Shown here: positions 1 to 11,600 of the stretch, piece after piece | How the letters are laid out: each line of letters starts with the position of its first letter | Numbering within the stretch: position 1 is the first letter of the stretch | Assembly (NCBI GenBank): GCA_023055425.1 | Contig: JALGPY010000003.1 | Span: forward strand, 56,715,891 to 56,779,890 | Source: Linanthus parryae | Taxonomy: Eukaryota > Streptophyta > Magnoliopsida > Ericales > Polemoniaceae | Reading direction: 5' to 3' | Length of the DNA stretch: 64,000 nucleotides | Made by a program: the position numbers and the translations under genes | The notes under the pieces: model-generated | What the model saw: the letters and a program-made list of their open reading frames with translations, nothing else | What the model was told of the DNA's origin: nothing | Databases searched by the model: none

Positions 1-19
1 TTAATCTTTTCTCGCGACA

Positions 20-237
20 TGGGAGGCTTGAGCTTATTTTTGAAATTATTGTGATATATATGCTCATGAATTGGAAGAAGAAGAAGAAGTTTGCGAAAAG
101 CTTTCACTTTTGTCGCATGGGGTCATCGTTGTTGAGATATGCACTTATGAGAATTTGTTCTTGTTCAATTGAGAAGAGAATGATTGAGAGAAGATGGTGG
201 AAAAAGAAAAAATGGCGAGAAAAATATAATTTTCAAG
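20..237 (+). pseudogene. Decayed C-terminal end of the zinc-knuckle ORF of the left LTR element
   Basis: The segment aligns by eye with the C-terminal end of the minus-strand ORF at 60209-60925. Both end in a strongly basic tail in which IERRWWKKKK is shared. Here the reading frame runs through Lys-rich and Arg-rich sequence and continues into unrelated residues, with no matching stop. Only the last part of the ORF falls inside the window, so the zinc-knuckle half cannot be checked. It is a relic; a functional product is unlikely. Confidence 0.55.
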
Positions 238-239
238 CA

Positions 240-1130
240 GCGGGGCTGCTGTTTGCAGTTTCAGAATGTTTCTTAAAATGTCATTGAAGGCCCGTTTTAA
301 CTGTTCACCATGCATCAGGGGAGCAATTTGCAATTTTAAAAGTTTCAGAAAAGTCACTGGGTACCCCCAACGTTGCAACACGTTCAATCCCCTTTGCAGT
401 TTTTTTCACTGCAAGTGTTTCACCTCTTTTGGACCAAAGTGCCACGAAACTTTCTGAAAATACCAAACCATACTCCACCTTCATCGTCTCCCTCCTCTGT
501 CTTCTGTATCCACAAGCGACCCTCCATCACGAGCCCACCATCTTCCTCCTGTAATCACCGCCATCGCCGACTTCCAACCTCAGCCACCACCTACACGCTG
601 CAACAACCGACCACCAACACCGCCTCCTCTCTTCTCTCTGACCACCATCTCCTCTGCAATCGACCACCACGGCTGCTGCTCTGTTCAAGTTCTCTTCCAC
701 CGCCTCAATTGCCGACAGAAACAAGACCCAGGGCACCTGAACCACCCTCTGCCTCAACCTCCTCTGATAACCGAAACCCAACAGCCCCTGAAACCTCCAC
801 CGTCAGTCCGCCATTAAATCCGGCGGCAAGACCTCAGAACCAGATTCTCCGTTCAAATCTCCACCGTCGAGCCCGAATAGACCCAGCCACCATCAACAAT
901 TTGAGACCTCAGAACTCCAGCCCATCGCCACCATCTCCCTTCCGCAATCACCGTCGTCCCAATCTCCACCATAGCCGACCTCTGTTCAACCCATCAGCCC
1001 AGAAACTCATCACCGAACCCAATCAATCACACCAAATAGCTCCTGAATCAACCCCGACCACAAAAACCGCGGATGAATGATATCTCACCCTCCAACAATC
1101 AATTCAGCTCTGGAATCTCTACTGCGGCTG
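240..1130. other. CT-rich, Pro/Ser-coding low-complexity stretch, probably untranslated or inserted
   Basis: An open frame of 235 codons (373-1080, plus) crosses this stretch, but it is built from CCA, TCC and CAC runs giving a Pro/Ser/Thr/His-rich product with no recognisable domain. A similar texture occurs inside the MULE at 6352-7862, the TIR element at 9801-10904 and the LTRs at 25093 and 32727, where it looks like a transcript leader or filler DNA. The sister copy (56175-63136) has nothing obviously equivalent here, so the block may be a later insertion; no clear terminal repeats were found. Confidence 0.35.
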
Positions 1131-1399
1131 TGCTTCACCGACCCCCATACCCTCTCTCTTCGATGTCCAACTCACTGACCATCACCAGTACTAAAAAAAA
1201 AAAAAAAGGAAAAAAAAGAGTTATCAAATATGTATCCAGTGCTATCTGACGGGTGTTGGGATTGAGAAGAAGAAAGAACTTGTAGTTGCAGAACATATTG
1301 ATACATAGATGGGCCACATAAGAAGAGTATTCTGCTGAAGATTGATTCGGATAATTTTGTCTGTCTGAGTTTGACGAATGAGAAGTTTGACGAAGACAT

Positions 1400-1612
1400 C
1401 GACCCCGGTGTGTTACGGCGCATTCGACCATCACGGGAGCTGGCATTGGCGTAGACAATGCGAGCTCGGGGATTCTTCGCTCTATTTTCGTCAGCAGCAA
1501 CTGATCAATCGACCCCGGTGTGTTCCGCACACTCGACCGCAAGGGAGTTTGCATTGATGCGCACAATGTTTGCTTGGGGATTGTTCTTGCTATCTCAGTC
1601 AGCAGCTATCGT
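1400..1612 (+). repeat. Imperfect tandem duplication, about 110-bp unit, two copies
   Basis: Copy 1 begins CGACCCCGGTGTGTT at 1400 and copy 2 begins with the same 15 bases at 1510. The copies keep the order of landmarks (CGACC, GGGAG, GCATTG, ACAATG, CTTGGGGATT-like, CAGTCAGCAGC-like) with many substitutions, so the duplication is old. It lies in the non-coding internal part of the LTR element. Confidence 0.65.
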
Positions 1613-2214
1613 ATTTCGTCCCCGACCATGTGTCGGTTGTGAGTACTCTTTTCCCTCTCTTTACTTACCGTTTAGGCACATCGTACTTGCTCTAGGATTT
1701 TATTTTGAATACTTTGTCACGGTGCTTAGTCGCCACTGGGTTTAGCTGTTAGAATCCTAGGGAATACTTGAGTACTTGCTTAATTTCGGTAGACACAACT
1801 TATCATGTGCACGTAGTTCGTTTTAGCTCTAAATTTGTTGAACTACCTTCTTGTGCAATGACTTTGACTCCGAGTAGATTCACCGTCCCTTGCATTTGAA
1901 TGCCGAGTCTTCTTGGTTGATCTCTAAATTCGTTGAGGACAACGACGCACTCAAGTGTGGGGGGATTTTTAGCTATTTGCTAGCCAGTCAGTGTCTGCAT
2001 CGCCATGTCTGCATATAGTTGTTCGTGTCGTATTGTGTCTAATTATGTAGTATGTGTCGTGATACTGTGATAGTATGTCATATTGTGTTGTGTTAGTCGT
2101 GTATATACTTGTTGGTGTTTAATATTGCACGTTTTCTTATTTGAGTCTACCTACCCTATTGAATGTTTTGTGTAGTTTCGTTCGTGTCGGCTTGCATGTA
2201 GTGTAGGAACTATA

Positions 2215-2281
2215 TAAAAAAAAAATAAAAAAAAAAAAAAAAATCAAAAAAAGTAAAAAATAAAAAAAATAAAAGATAAAA
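2215..2281 (+). repeat. A-rich tract in LTR-element internal region
   Basis: About 65 bases are nearly all A, broken by single T, C or G bases. A second A-rich tract lies at 3346-3380. The sister element has a T-rich tract (on plus) near 58460, matching the second tract. It is internal to the element, not a transcript tail. Confidence 0.7.
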
Positions 2282-4085
2282 TTTTGAGAAAAGGGCAATC
2301 AAAAGAGGCTAAAATTTGATAAATCGCGAAGTGTGAGGATTTTAGGCGTAGAGCATGATGTGCGACCGAGAGTGACGACGTTAGTCCCCCCTAGTAGGTA
2401 TAGAGAGATTTTCTTTACGGGAGTGCCTACCTATTTCTAACACTCACGTGATTTTCAAACTCAAAGTGTGTGCCTATTTTCTTACAAGAGCTGAGCTAGG
2501 TGTGAGCTAAACAAGCCGAACATTCATGCGTACGTCTTAGGTAGTCGCCAACCCGCCTCGTAGTGGCACACGAAACAGCTGTGCGAGGTGTGTATTAGAG
2601 CACTCACTGCTTATAGAACTTACCTTGTAGGACCACTAGTAAACCCTGTTTCGAACCTTGGATTCTTTGATAACCTCTGGACTTAGGGTGACGATTCTTG
2701 GCATTCATCATTGATTTGTTAGAATCACCGCTTTAGTGCGTCACGAGGGTGTTTGTAGTTGAGGGGGTTCGATGAGGGAGTACTTCACGATATATTTGTG
2801 TGAGTCTTACGTATCGCATGTGCTTCATTTCTGATTAGCGAGGGGAATGCGAGGGTGAGTGAGAGTAGGCTTGCGCACTTCGGTGTGGCGGTGTTCCATG
2901 TCATTACACCATGGACACAGTTGTGGAGAGCCGTGAGTGCGTGAATCTAATACGCACGGAATTGGGTTGGGTGAACTTAATTGGTGGATCGTGCTAGGTA
3001 CCGGTTTTGATTACTTTGGTGTAGGAGGATCGGTTGGATTAGGCACGAGATACATTCATCTTCGGGACTACTTGAGAGGAGATATGGTGACATTCGAGTG
3101 TGGGGGTGTCGACTTTTGACTCCGGACATTGAGTGTGAGCTTGCGACGACTCCACTCCCACACATGTACTTCATTGATTTTGCGGCTTGGATTTGACATG
3201 GACTTTGATTGAGTAGGAGGAGATGATATTTTATGTGATATTTATTCATCGATTTGTGTGTTTCCTTCTCCTAGCATATTTGATTATTATTTGAAGACCA
3301 CTCGGATATTATTGTTGGATTTTGATGGTATTTTGAGAGAATTGTGAAAAAAAAAAAAAAATAATAATAAAAAAAAAATGAGAGAAAAAGAAAAAAAGAG
3401 AGATGAAATAAAGTTTGAGTTGGAATTGAATTGGAACGAGTGGTGGAGCTACTTTGACGACGACGGCTCACGTTTCATGCACGACAAACGACGATGGCCA
3501 CGGAGATCACAAGTGTACCGGGGTTTGAGAGAATTGAGGGCCGGAGGTGGTGAGCTTCGGGTTTCGGTTTCTATCATCGTGGTGAGGGTGTGTGAGATGT
3601 GGGATTTGATGTGAGAATGTGACGCTTAGGACTTGATTTTGACGAGATTATCTATATGTCCCTAAGCCTCATCATGTGAAAACCGTTAGCGGATTAGGAG
3701 CTCGGACCTTGGATGTGGCTTTGCCTAGCGTAGTCTCTTATTTCGTGGCACACGCGAAGAGGTAGCGTACTCTTGTACTTTGTAAAGTTAGGCTTTCTAT
3801 ATTAACTAGGGGAGAGTCTCGTTGTCGAGTTTAGTTTCAACTTATGCTTTGTTCCTAGGATTCTCATCACTTCATGAATATCGATTTAAGCCAATGGAGA
3901 TTGCCCGATCTCAACCAAAAAGATAAAAAGTGTGTTTTGTGTATATATGTGTTTGTGTAGGATTGAGTCGTAGTTTGCATTTGCATCATATTGTTGCATT
4001 GTCGAGTCTTGTGTCGTTTGCGTCTTGAGTCGGCTAGTAAATAGTGATTTGCTCGGGACGAGCAAAAGGTAAGTGTGGGGGTATT

Positions 4086-5513
4086 TGATAACTCTCCTTT
4101 AGGAGCTATTAATATACTTCCATATTACTTTTATTATGCTTATTTTACATGATTTAGATGTTATATTTGCACAAATATGTGAATTTGACGATTTATAAGC
4201 CTAAGAGTCAAAAGTTGTGTTTCTAGCTTATTTGAGCATGATTTCTCTCATATTTGCAATGATAATTGCACGGGTAGTATTTTGTTGTGTTTCTCAGGTA
4301 AATTAGGTGCAATGGAGCTTATGAGAGTCTTGGATACACTTGGTATGGAGCTAGATGAAGAGGAGAAAAGAAGACGCAAAGACGAAGAAAAGTTGAAATA
4401 GTCACTCCTGACCAGCCTGTACTATTTTTGATTCTCAGGAAAATCTATACATAATTTGGGAGCAAGGCCAGCGGCATTGGAAAGTAGACATCCGTAGCTT
4501 TCCAACGATATATGGTAGGCCCAAATACGAGTCCGGATGAGGGAGTAATGGCCCGCGCAAAATCAGCTTACAATTCTGTCCGGGAATTACAAACTGGAGG
4601 GGCTGAAGTGCAAATTCAGCCAATGTTCATTAAAAAACGTGCCCAGGCCTTATGAAACGAATTCTCAGACCTAAAACAGAGGGGGGACGCTGCTTTGGAG
4701 CTCTGGGAGCTTAGGGAACGATGGGAGAAGCTTGGGAGCACTTGGATCATTCGTTTGACTTCTAAAACTCCGTTTCTTCTCTAGTTTTGATTATTGATCA
4801 TGAAAACTTGTAATTTGATCATGTCTAAGCGTAGCTAAGTTTCTATTTGGGATATCTCATAGGGAACTAGGGTTTGAACACCATGTTTTGGTGATTTATG
4901 GATTATGCTTCATGCTTATTAGCTTAATTGGATGTTTATGCTTAGTTATGCTTGATTCATATGCGTAATCCTATCTTTCATATTGTTTGACGTCACAATA
5001 AGATTGATCTAGGCGATAATTATTAGAGGAATCAATAGTTATTGCTTGAACTTGAATCTTGCACTAGTCGAATCTAGGGTTGAGGAATCTTGCTAGTTAA
5101 CTAGAACTAAGAGTTGATATCAAGATCATAATGCATATTTAAACTTAAGTAGGCTAGAGGAATCAGGTACAAGAGTTTAAATATAGACTTTGGTTGAGGA
5201 ATCTTCAAAGTGAAATTGCTCGTTTGGCTAAGTAGAAAATATTCGTGTCGCATGAACATAAGTCATAAGTGGTGTGAGATCCCTAGTGAACCCGAAGAGA
5301 TATCCTGACACTTGTCCCTCTTATTAATCTCAGTTTTAATAATTAGCTTGTTATTTATTTTTTTAGATTAGTTCAACAAACTCAACGCGCTTTGCCCACA
5401 TAAGGTTAATAAGTCTTAACTAGTTTACAAGAAGTCCTTTGGGTTCGACAAACCCGGATTTACCGGAATTATTACTACACTGACAGCCGTGCACTTGCGG
5501 TTGGATCGTGTCA
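4086..5513 (+). repeat. 3' LTR of the left Athila-like element
   Basis: The LTR starts TGATAACTCTCC directly after the polypurine tract and ends GGATCGTGTCA, giving TG...CA termini and 1428 bp. It is homologous to the 1607-bp LTRs at 56175-57781 and 61530-63136 (reverse orientation): all share the block around 4550-4620 (TGTCCGGGAATTACAAACTG and neighbours) and a 3' end containing GTGCACTTGCG. The flanking bases after the LTR are GATAG; the matching upstream target site is outside the window. Confidence 0.8.
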
Positions 5514-5539
5514 GATAGATAACTTATGATCGATGGTCA

Positions 5540-5990
5540 ATTTATGTGTTGAATGAACTGCCATAGGGTGACCCAAACCTCTGTAGTTCCAGCTACCAAC
5601 GATCATGGAGACATCCACCATAGCAGGAGAGGGGAAATTACCTTTGAGACGAAGATTGAGGCAGAGGGTCAAGTCCATCAAGGAGAGCTTCGGCTTCTTA
5701 TGAGGAGAGCTAGAGTTACAGTCATCCTATTCCCACACTTTGTAGCTTCTTTTAGGAGTTGACGAACAAGCCAAGGAATGTCGGGTGGGAGAGTGAGGGA
5801 GGGAATCAAGGTCTTCTTTTTCAAGCAAAGCTCGAAAGTCATCATCGAATTCGTAACGATTCCCCGATCCTCTTCCCTTTGAAGGAATAACTACTTTTGC
5901 TGTAGTAGGGAAGCAACCGAGATGAGACATAAACATGAGTTTTTTAGAGACTCTCGGGTTTATGCTCGTGGGTCCGACAGCTTTCACTTT
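5540..5990 (-). pseudogene. LINE (L1-type) fragment: start of endonuclease domain
   Basis: Read on minus, the frame from about 5987 runs through a basic and acidic linker and reaches SWNYRGLGHPMAV near 5570, the hallmark opening of the apurinic endonuclease domain of plant L1-type LINEs (W-N-x-R-G-L-G). There are frame breaks and the endonuclease is cut off at the LTR-element boundary near 5514. Only the N-terminal linker and the first endonuclease strand remain. Function is lost. The left LTR element may have inserted into this LINE, but the other half of the LINE was not found. Confidence 0.6.
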
Positions 5991-6342
5991 GGCCCACGGT
6001 GGGTTAGGGCCAAGGCTGCAACTTCATGCTTTACAAAGTGAGGGATAGAGGCAGTTGGGCTGGAAGGGTGGTTGGACCGCAAAATAGAGTTTCATAGACC
6101 CATTCTAAAGTGTGTGGGTGAAAGTGAGTAAGCAAAAGGTGGGTAGTTATGAGGCCCAAACATGGATCTGTTGAGGGTTAAAAAGTGAGTCATTCCACCA
6201 AAATAAAAATAAAAATACCTTAAGAAAGTGGGTCCGGTGACCCTCGATATACTCAAACCTAGACCCACCAGACAAAAAAAAAGAAACACCTAATACTACA
6301 TAAAATTAATTTATGTTTAAAGATTTAGATGTGGGAATATGA

Positions 6343-7871
6343 TTTAAATAAGGGTAAAAGACAAAAACCATCCATCGAATATGGGTGATATACAAAAACA
6401 CCCCTAGTGTTCGGGGATATACAAAAACCACCCCTTGGAGACAAAAACCACCCCTGTCAGTTGATGAACATTAGACAAAAAGCAACCTTCTGTTACAATC
6501 AACTAGTATGGGGGTGCAATCTGTCGTTTTATGACCATTTTACCCCTATTTGTGTTTTTGTGTTTACTTTGCACATGTTCTTGTGTTCTTGGTCTTCTTG
6601 AACACCACAACCACCAACAACAGTACCCATTTCAAACAAAAACAACAACAGTACCCATTTCAAACAAAAAGGGACCAAAATGGTCACAAGGAAACTGGAT
6701 ACAAAGCCAACAAGACTTAGACCACACCACCACCACTACCACCAACACCAACAAATAACCACTACAAATATGGGTTTGAACAAAAAAGGATCGACAAAAA
6801 AGGGTCCAAACAATCCATGGCTGAATCTCATCTCCGACCCCCAATTCGCCAAGCTCAACCTCACCCACCAAACCCAGAAACAGAGCTTCCTTACTCTCTG
6901 CTTCTCTATTTTGCCGAGATAAACTCAGAAGAACAAGCACCATCACAGCCACTTCACACCACCACCGTTCCACCTCACTGCCACCAATCACCAGCACCTT
7001 CTCCTTGTTTCAGCACCGAAGCCCAGCACCACCAACACCTCACAGTCCCCACAACCTCTTCTCTCTTCTCCGTCACAAACCCAGCCCCAAACCCTTTTTT
7101 TCCGCACAAAAACTCACCAGAAAACAAGACCCACCTAGCCTCCAACACCATCACCAAACACCTCCATTCTCTCCCTCCATCTCCCTCTCACTCCCCCTCA
7201 ACTTCCTCTCGGGAGCAGCTGCCGAAATCAGCGGCAGCAGCAGCCGAAAAGCAGCCTAAAGCTTTTCGAATCCAGCAGAAAATAGCCCCAAATTAGCACA
7301 TAAATCATCTCGTAGAGCCCCCGATCTGTACAGACTACATACCCAAGCCTCGCTTTGAGTCATTGGAACTAGAGAAATTGGGTCAAACAACCTCTCCTCT
7401 CCTCCAATCGAGCAAAGAGGGAGACAGACGGAGGAGCATTTGCTTCAATCTACATCGCTATCTTCTTCTTCGTGTTCGTCGAGTGTGTGGAAGGTCCTAA
7501 ATCGAAAAACATACGGGGGTGGGGGATCTGGTGATGGTGTGAAATCAATGGTGGATCTGTTGAGGTCGCTGGGAGGCTTCTGGAGGCACAGCCTCTAAGG
7601 CGACGGAGAAGAAGGTGAAGAGGAGTGGGAGGGAGAGAGAAAAAAAGAGGGGATGTTAGGGTTAGAAATGAGGGATGAGGAGAAGAAATGGTTTTATAGC
7701 AGTGTAATTTTTCTTGAAGGTGAGGGTACATATATCTTTTGCCCTTCTGTTAGTTGTCGTTAGTCACCGTTAGCTGACAGGAGTGGTTTTTGTATATTCC
7801 CGAACAGTAGAGTTGTTTTTGTATATAACCCAAACACGAGAGGTGGTTTTTGTTTTTTACCCTTTAAATAG
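6343..7871. mobile_element. Mutator-like element (MULE), non-autonomous, with 9-bp target duplication
   Basis: The element proper is 6352-7862 (1511 bp). Its left end GGGTAAAAGACAAAAACCA and the reverse complement of its right end (GGGTAAAAAACAAAAACCAC) form long terminal inverted repeats that stay alignable for roughly 130 bases, including a TATACAAAAAC motif repeated within each arm. The flanks are TTTAAATAA (6343-6351) and TTTAAATAG (7863-7871), a 9-bp duplication with one change, the length typical of Mutator elements. No transposase is present. The interior is rich in CAC/CCA codons and carries an F-box-like gene fragment, as in Pack-MULEs. Confidence 0.8.
6772..6922 (+). pseudogene. F-box-protein-like fragment carried inside the MULE
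   Basis: The plus frame from 6772 reads NNPWLNLISDPQFAKLNL (about 6808-6861), which resembles the segment just after the F-box core of plant F-box proteins, where W-x-x-L-I-S-D-P-x-F-x-x-x-H-L is common. The upstream F-box helices and downstream kelch or FBA repeats are not visible, and the frame ends at 6922. The simplest reading is a short host-gene piece captured by the MULE. Alternative: chance similarity in low-complexity DNA. Confidence 0.45.
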
Positions 7872-8692
7872 ACATGAGAGAGAAAAAATAAGGTACCAAA
7901 AGACAATTACCAGAAAAAAAAAAATAATAAAAAAAAAGCACATCCCCTAAAAAGGTATGAAAGATTTAAAAATAAAAAGATCTGAAAAATTGGAAAGGTG
8001 ATAAGTAGGGAAAATCACATAATCTTCATTAACAGGGAGAAATCACGCTTAAACCTAGACATGTTAGCTAATGACGATAAAACAATACAATACCGGTCAT
8101 CGTTAAGATGAAGAGAAGACATAAGCGTAGACAATTCGTTAAATCAAATCCTACTATGTTTTCTCATAAAAAAAATCCTACTATGGAAATACAAAATCCT
8201 TAGGAAACATTCTGACACCTAATTAAATCATTCAAATTGATAATTGTCTAAAATTCTGTCTAAATTTATCCGTTTAGAATCATAATGAAAATTCAGGACT
8301 ACATTAACAGAAATGCAATGAAAACTTAGGAATATCCCAAAAGCCAGGGATAACTAAACCAAATTGGAATGCAAAATCTTATTTCCTTCTAGCAGATAGT
8401 GTATCCTCCACTTAGCAAAAATTGATGTCCCCAAATCCAGTACAGTACATAAACTTGCTACTAAATAACATAAATATGGTGGCTACGATCGACATATTGA
8501 TGCCATATATTCTGGAAAAAAAAAATACAAGTTGATGATCTTCTGTTTGGAACAGTCCGTAGAGTTCAATGGTGCAAGTTTCTAAGCTTTGTTTGCCAGC
8601 AGGACCATCATCATATCTGACAGCAGAATGAGGGTCATATGGAGATGTCAATATATGTTAATGTGGCGGTGTCTTCACTCAGTTTATAGTCA
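7872..8692. other. AT-rich DNA downstream of RPF2; no gene seen
   Basis: AT-rich sequence lies between the MULE and the RPF2 stop codon. The part nearest 8692 should contain the RPF2 3' UTR and poly(A) signals (minus strand), but no single signal stands out. The short ORFs here have no recognisable content. Confidence 0.5.
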
Positions 8693-11600
8693 TCAGGAAT
8701 CTTGCTCTTGCTTTTGCTTCTTGGCCTCGCTTTTCAGACCTTTAGCTTCCCGCCGCTCCCTTTTTACTCCCTTTGGTGTGTAAGGAAGAGGAGTCTCTCC
8801 AACCTATATACAAAAAATGTTAAAGGCCAAGTAGCTTTGACTAAAGACTAGAGAGAGCAAAATTCCACTAACCCTTTCAATCATTTTGCAGTTCAACTTA
8901 ACAAATGCGCATCACCCTTGAGAGTAAAAATATATAGTACAAAAAATACTGTAACTTACTAGCAGTTCCACATCTTTTTCAGAACCGATATAACTTTGGA
9001 TTCACAACTCTCATAGCATCTCCTTGATTATAAAGACACCCATTCTCTCTAAGCACCGTATTTCACAGTACTACTGAATACCTTCCATCTCTCTTTCACA
9101 TTGCTACTCATTCCATCTCATCTAAGTTCATTGCTAGTCCGTCCCTTTTATATTATACAACATTAAAGTTTAACAAGTTTGTGTCCCATTTTGCTAGTCA
9201 AATCACCTCCTCATTTGTTTGTAAATAACACAGTTTATTTTTCCTAAGAAAAAGGTAGGAATTATCTCTGAGGTAGTGTGTGTCTTTCATCAACTAGTAG
9301 AACGAAAAAGAGAAAGAAAAGAGGTCCACTTGAAGGAGACAGGTCCTAAAATGATAAATTCAAAAAGAATCAGAACTCTGTAATTAAAATTCCCACTGAA
9401 AAGCAAAAGTCCTGAAGTTCTTTTTTCTTTGAAACATTATCATCTGGATTCTAATTTGCATATGATCATAAATCCATAGAGTTCACTACACCCTGAAATC
9501 CACCTATTTTACACTACCTCCCCATCTATCCCACCAATATCTAAATAGGTTCTAGAAAATTAAATAACCGATAAGAAAATGGGACATAACAGACAATCCA
9601 GTTATCACTTTGATTAAAGGTATCATGTAAGTGTAGTCCACCAACCAGATCAACTAACGGATAATTAGGCAGCCCAACATCAGATACGCCAAGTACACAA
9701 ACATGTCAGGTGCATAAGTCTAATCAGACTACTAACCTGTTGGTCTGGAATATGAATCTTTCCAGTCTTCCCTTGTGTAGGATCCTTGCTGACATTTTTC
9801 TTATTACCCCACCCCTAGTTTACTGTAAGTGTCACATTCCCCTCCCCTTGTTTAACACTGTCTTGTTGCCCTCCCCGGTTTCAATATACATGCAATCAAC
9901 ATTTGTCTTCTTTCTCCGTCCAACTGCATCTGTTAGTTGACCGTTATGTCCCTTTTGCTGAGGGATAAAATTGTCCAACGCATTAAAATAAGAACACCAA
10001 GAACAATCCAACCATTGTTTGTAAGCCCAGAATCCGGCTACCAAGAACACCACCAGCTCCTCCACCCACACCAGAACCGTACCCCGGTGCCGCCACCACC
10101 TTCATCTCAACCCACGTCAGCCACCAAACAAACATCCCCACACCCACACTCTCTGCTCCAAAACCAAAGACCACCCAACCACCACACCCATCAACCACCG
10201 AACAACTCTCACCCTCACCCAGATCTAATACCAACGATGGAACAACACCCAGCATTCACCCAATCCCGATTCGGATTTATGTTGGGAGAGAAAAATCCAG
10301 AAAATTGAAAAAGAAATAACCCCAAATCGAACTATACATCCTGATAGAGAGGTGGGAGAGAGCAAGAATATTTTTTCCAAATCAAGAAGAGCCCAAAAAC
10401 TCCAGCAGATTCAGCAGCGTGCACCTCCATTAAATCCGTCCACAAGCTCTCACATACCATCAGCCGCGGCCAAATCAAGTCAAGGAAGAGAGAACGAGAG
10501 GAGAGAAATCGATATATAGACAGAAAAATTGAGAGACGGCCGTGAGTGAGATAAAGAGAGAAATGGATTTGAGCGTGATAGTTAGAAAGAGGAACAGAAA
10601 AATTGAGAGACGCCTCATCTTTTTTTCTTTTTTGAAGAACCCTCATCTTTGTTGTTCCTGTCTACCGTTTTCATTTTTCTTTTATTCTTTGACCTTTATT
10701 TTCTATCGAAGGAATTGGGGCTTAATATTTTAACATACTTTTGTGCAGAGACAATTTCACCCTCATTGACTGTTAGTTGGTGGACGGTTTTTTTTTACCA
10801 AAAGCTGATTGCATGCATACTGAAACTGGGGAGGGCAACAAGGCAGTTCGAAACAGGGGAGAGGAATGTGACACTTGCAGTAAACTGGGGGTGGGTGATA
10901 ATAAGTAATTAAGCTTTCTTTTTTTTTGAAACGGTATCTTCTGAAACTCTAATTTGCATGTGGTCATAAATCCATACAGTTCACCATACTACCTCCCAAT
11001 CTACCCACCAAATAAGTGCTAGAAACTTAAATTAGGCAGCCCAACATCAGATGTGCCTGGTACACAAACATGTCAGGTGCAAAAGTCTAATCAGACTACT
11101 AACCTGTTGGTCTGGAATATAAATCTTTCCAATCTTTCCTTGTATAGGATCCTTGCTGACATTTTTCTCCTGCAGAAACAACAAGATCGTATCAACATTT
11201 AAAGTATGTAAGAATGTAAATGTGTACACTGGCTGTATGCAAGGAGACTAAGATAGACCTTTTTCTTAGTCAGCTGTGAAGGTGTCTTCATAGCTTCTTT
11301 CCTCAGTCCTTCACCAGGAAGACGATGCCTCCGTACTACCAAATCCATGGATGGACCTACTTCCACAAGCTCCATCCTGGGCACTATAGTGCCAGATTTT
11401 TTCAGTCTCAGCGCACAGTGAGTAAAATATACTCGATTTGCAGACAGAGCAGTACACACATAAACACGGTCTAGACCAGAAAGGTTTAAATTTGATACCA
11501 CCTGTTTCAGAAAAGAACAGATATTGAATGCAAGGCAGGAACAACAAATTTTATTTAATTGAACTTAAAAAATACAGTTGTATGAGACAGAAGATAGCAA

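Larger units (their letters stand above)
1..5513 (+). mobile_element. Non-autonomous Athila-like LTR retrotransposon, 3' part (5' end outside window)
   Basis: This is the 3' portion of an LTR element of the same family as the complete minus-strand copy at 56175-63136. Shared landmarks, in order, are the tail of the zinc-knuckle ORF (ATTGAGAGAAGATGGTGG at 183-200), an A-rich block (about 3346-3380), a 17-base inverted repeat TTGCTCGGGACGAGCAA (4049-4065), a polypurine tract GTGTGGGGGTATT (4073-4085), and one LTR (4086-5513). No integrase, reverse transcriptase or protease is visible, so the family must be mobilised in trans if it moves. This copy is longer than the other one between the ORF tail and the A-rich block, so it probably holds extra inserted or duplicated DNA (see 240-1130 and 1400-1612). 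The 5' LTR and target duplication lie beyond the window edge. Confidence 0.8.

Noticed and set aside
373..1080. 235-codon plus-strand ORF
   Set aside because: Pro/Ser/Thr/His-rich translation of CT- and CCA-rich DNA with no domain; similar texture is found inside several unrelated transposons.
4086..5513. Solo LTR interpretation
   Set aside because: The 4 kb directly upstream matches the internal region, inverted repeat and polypurine tract of the complete copy, so this is the 3' LTR of a larger element.
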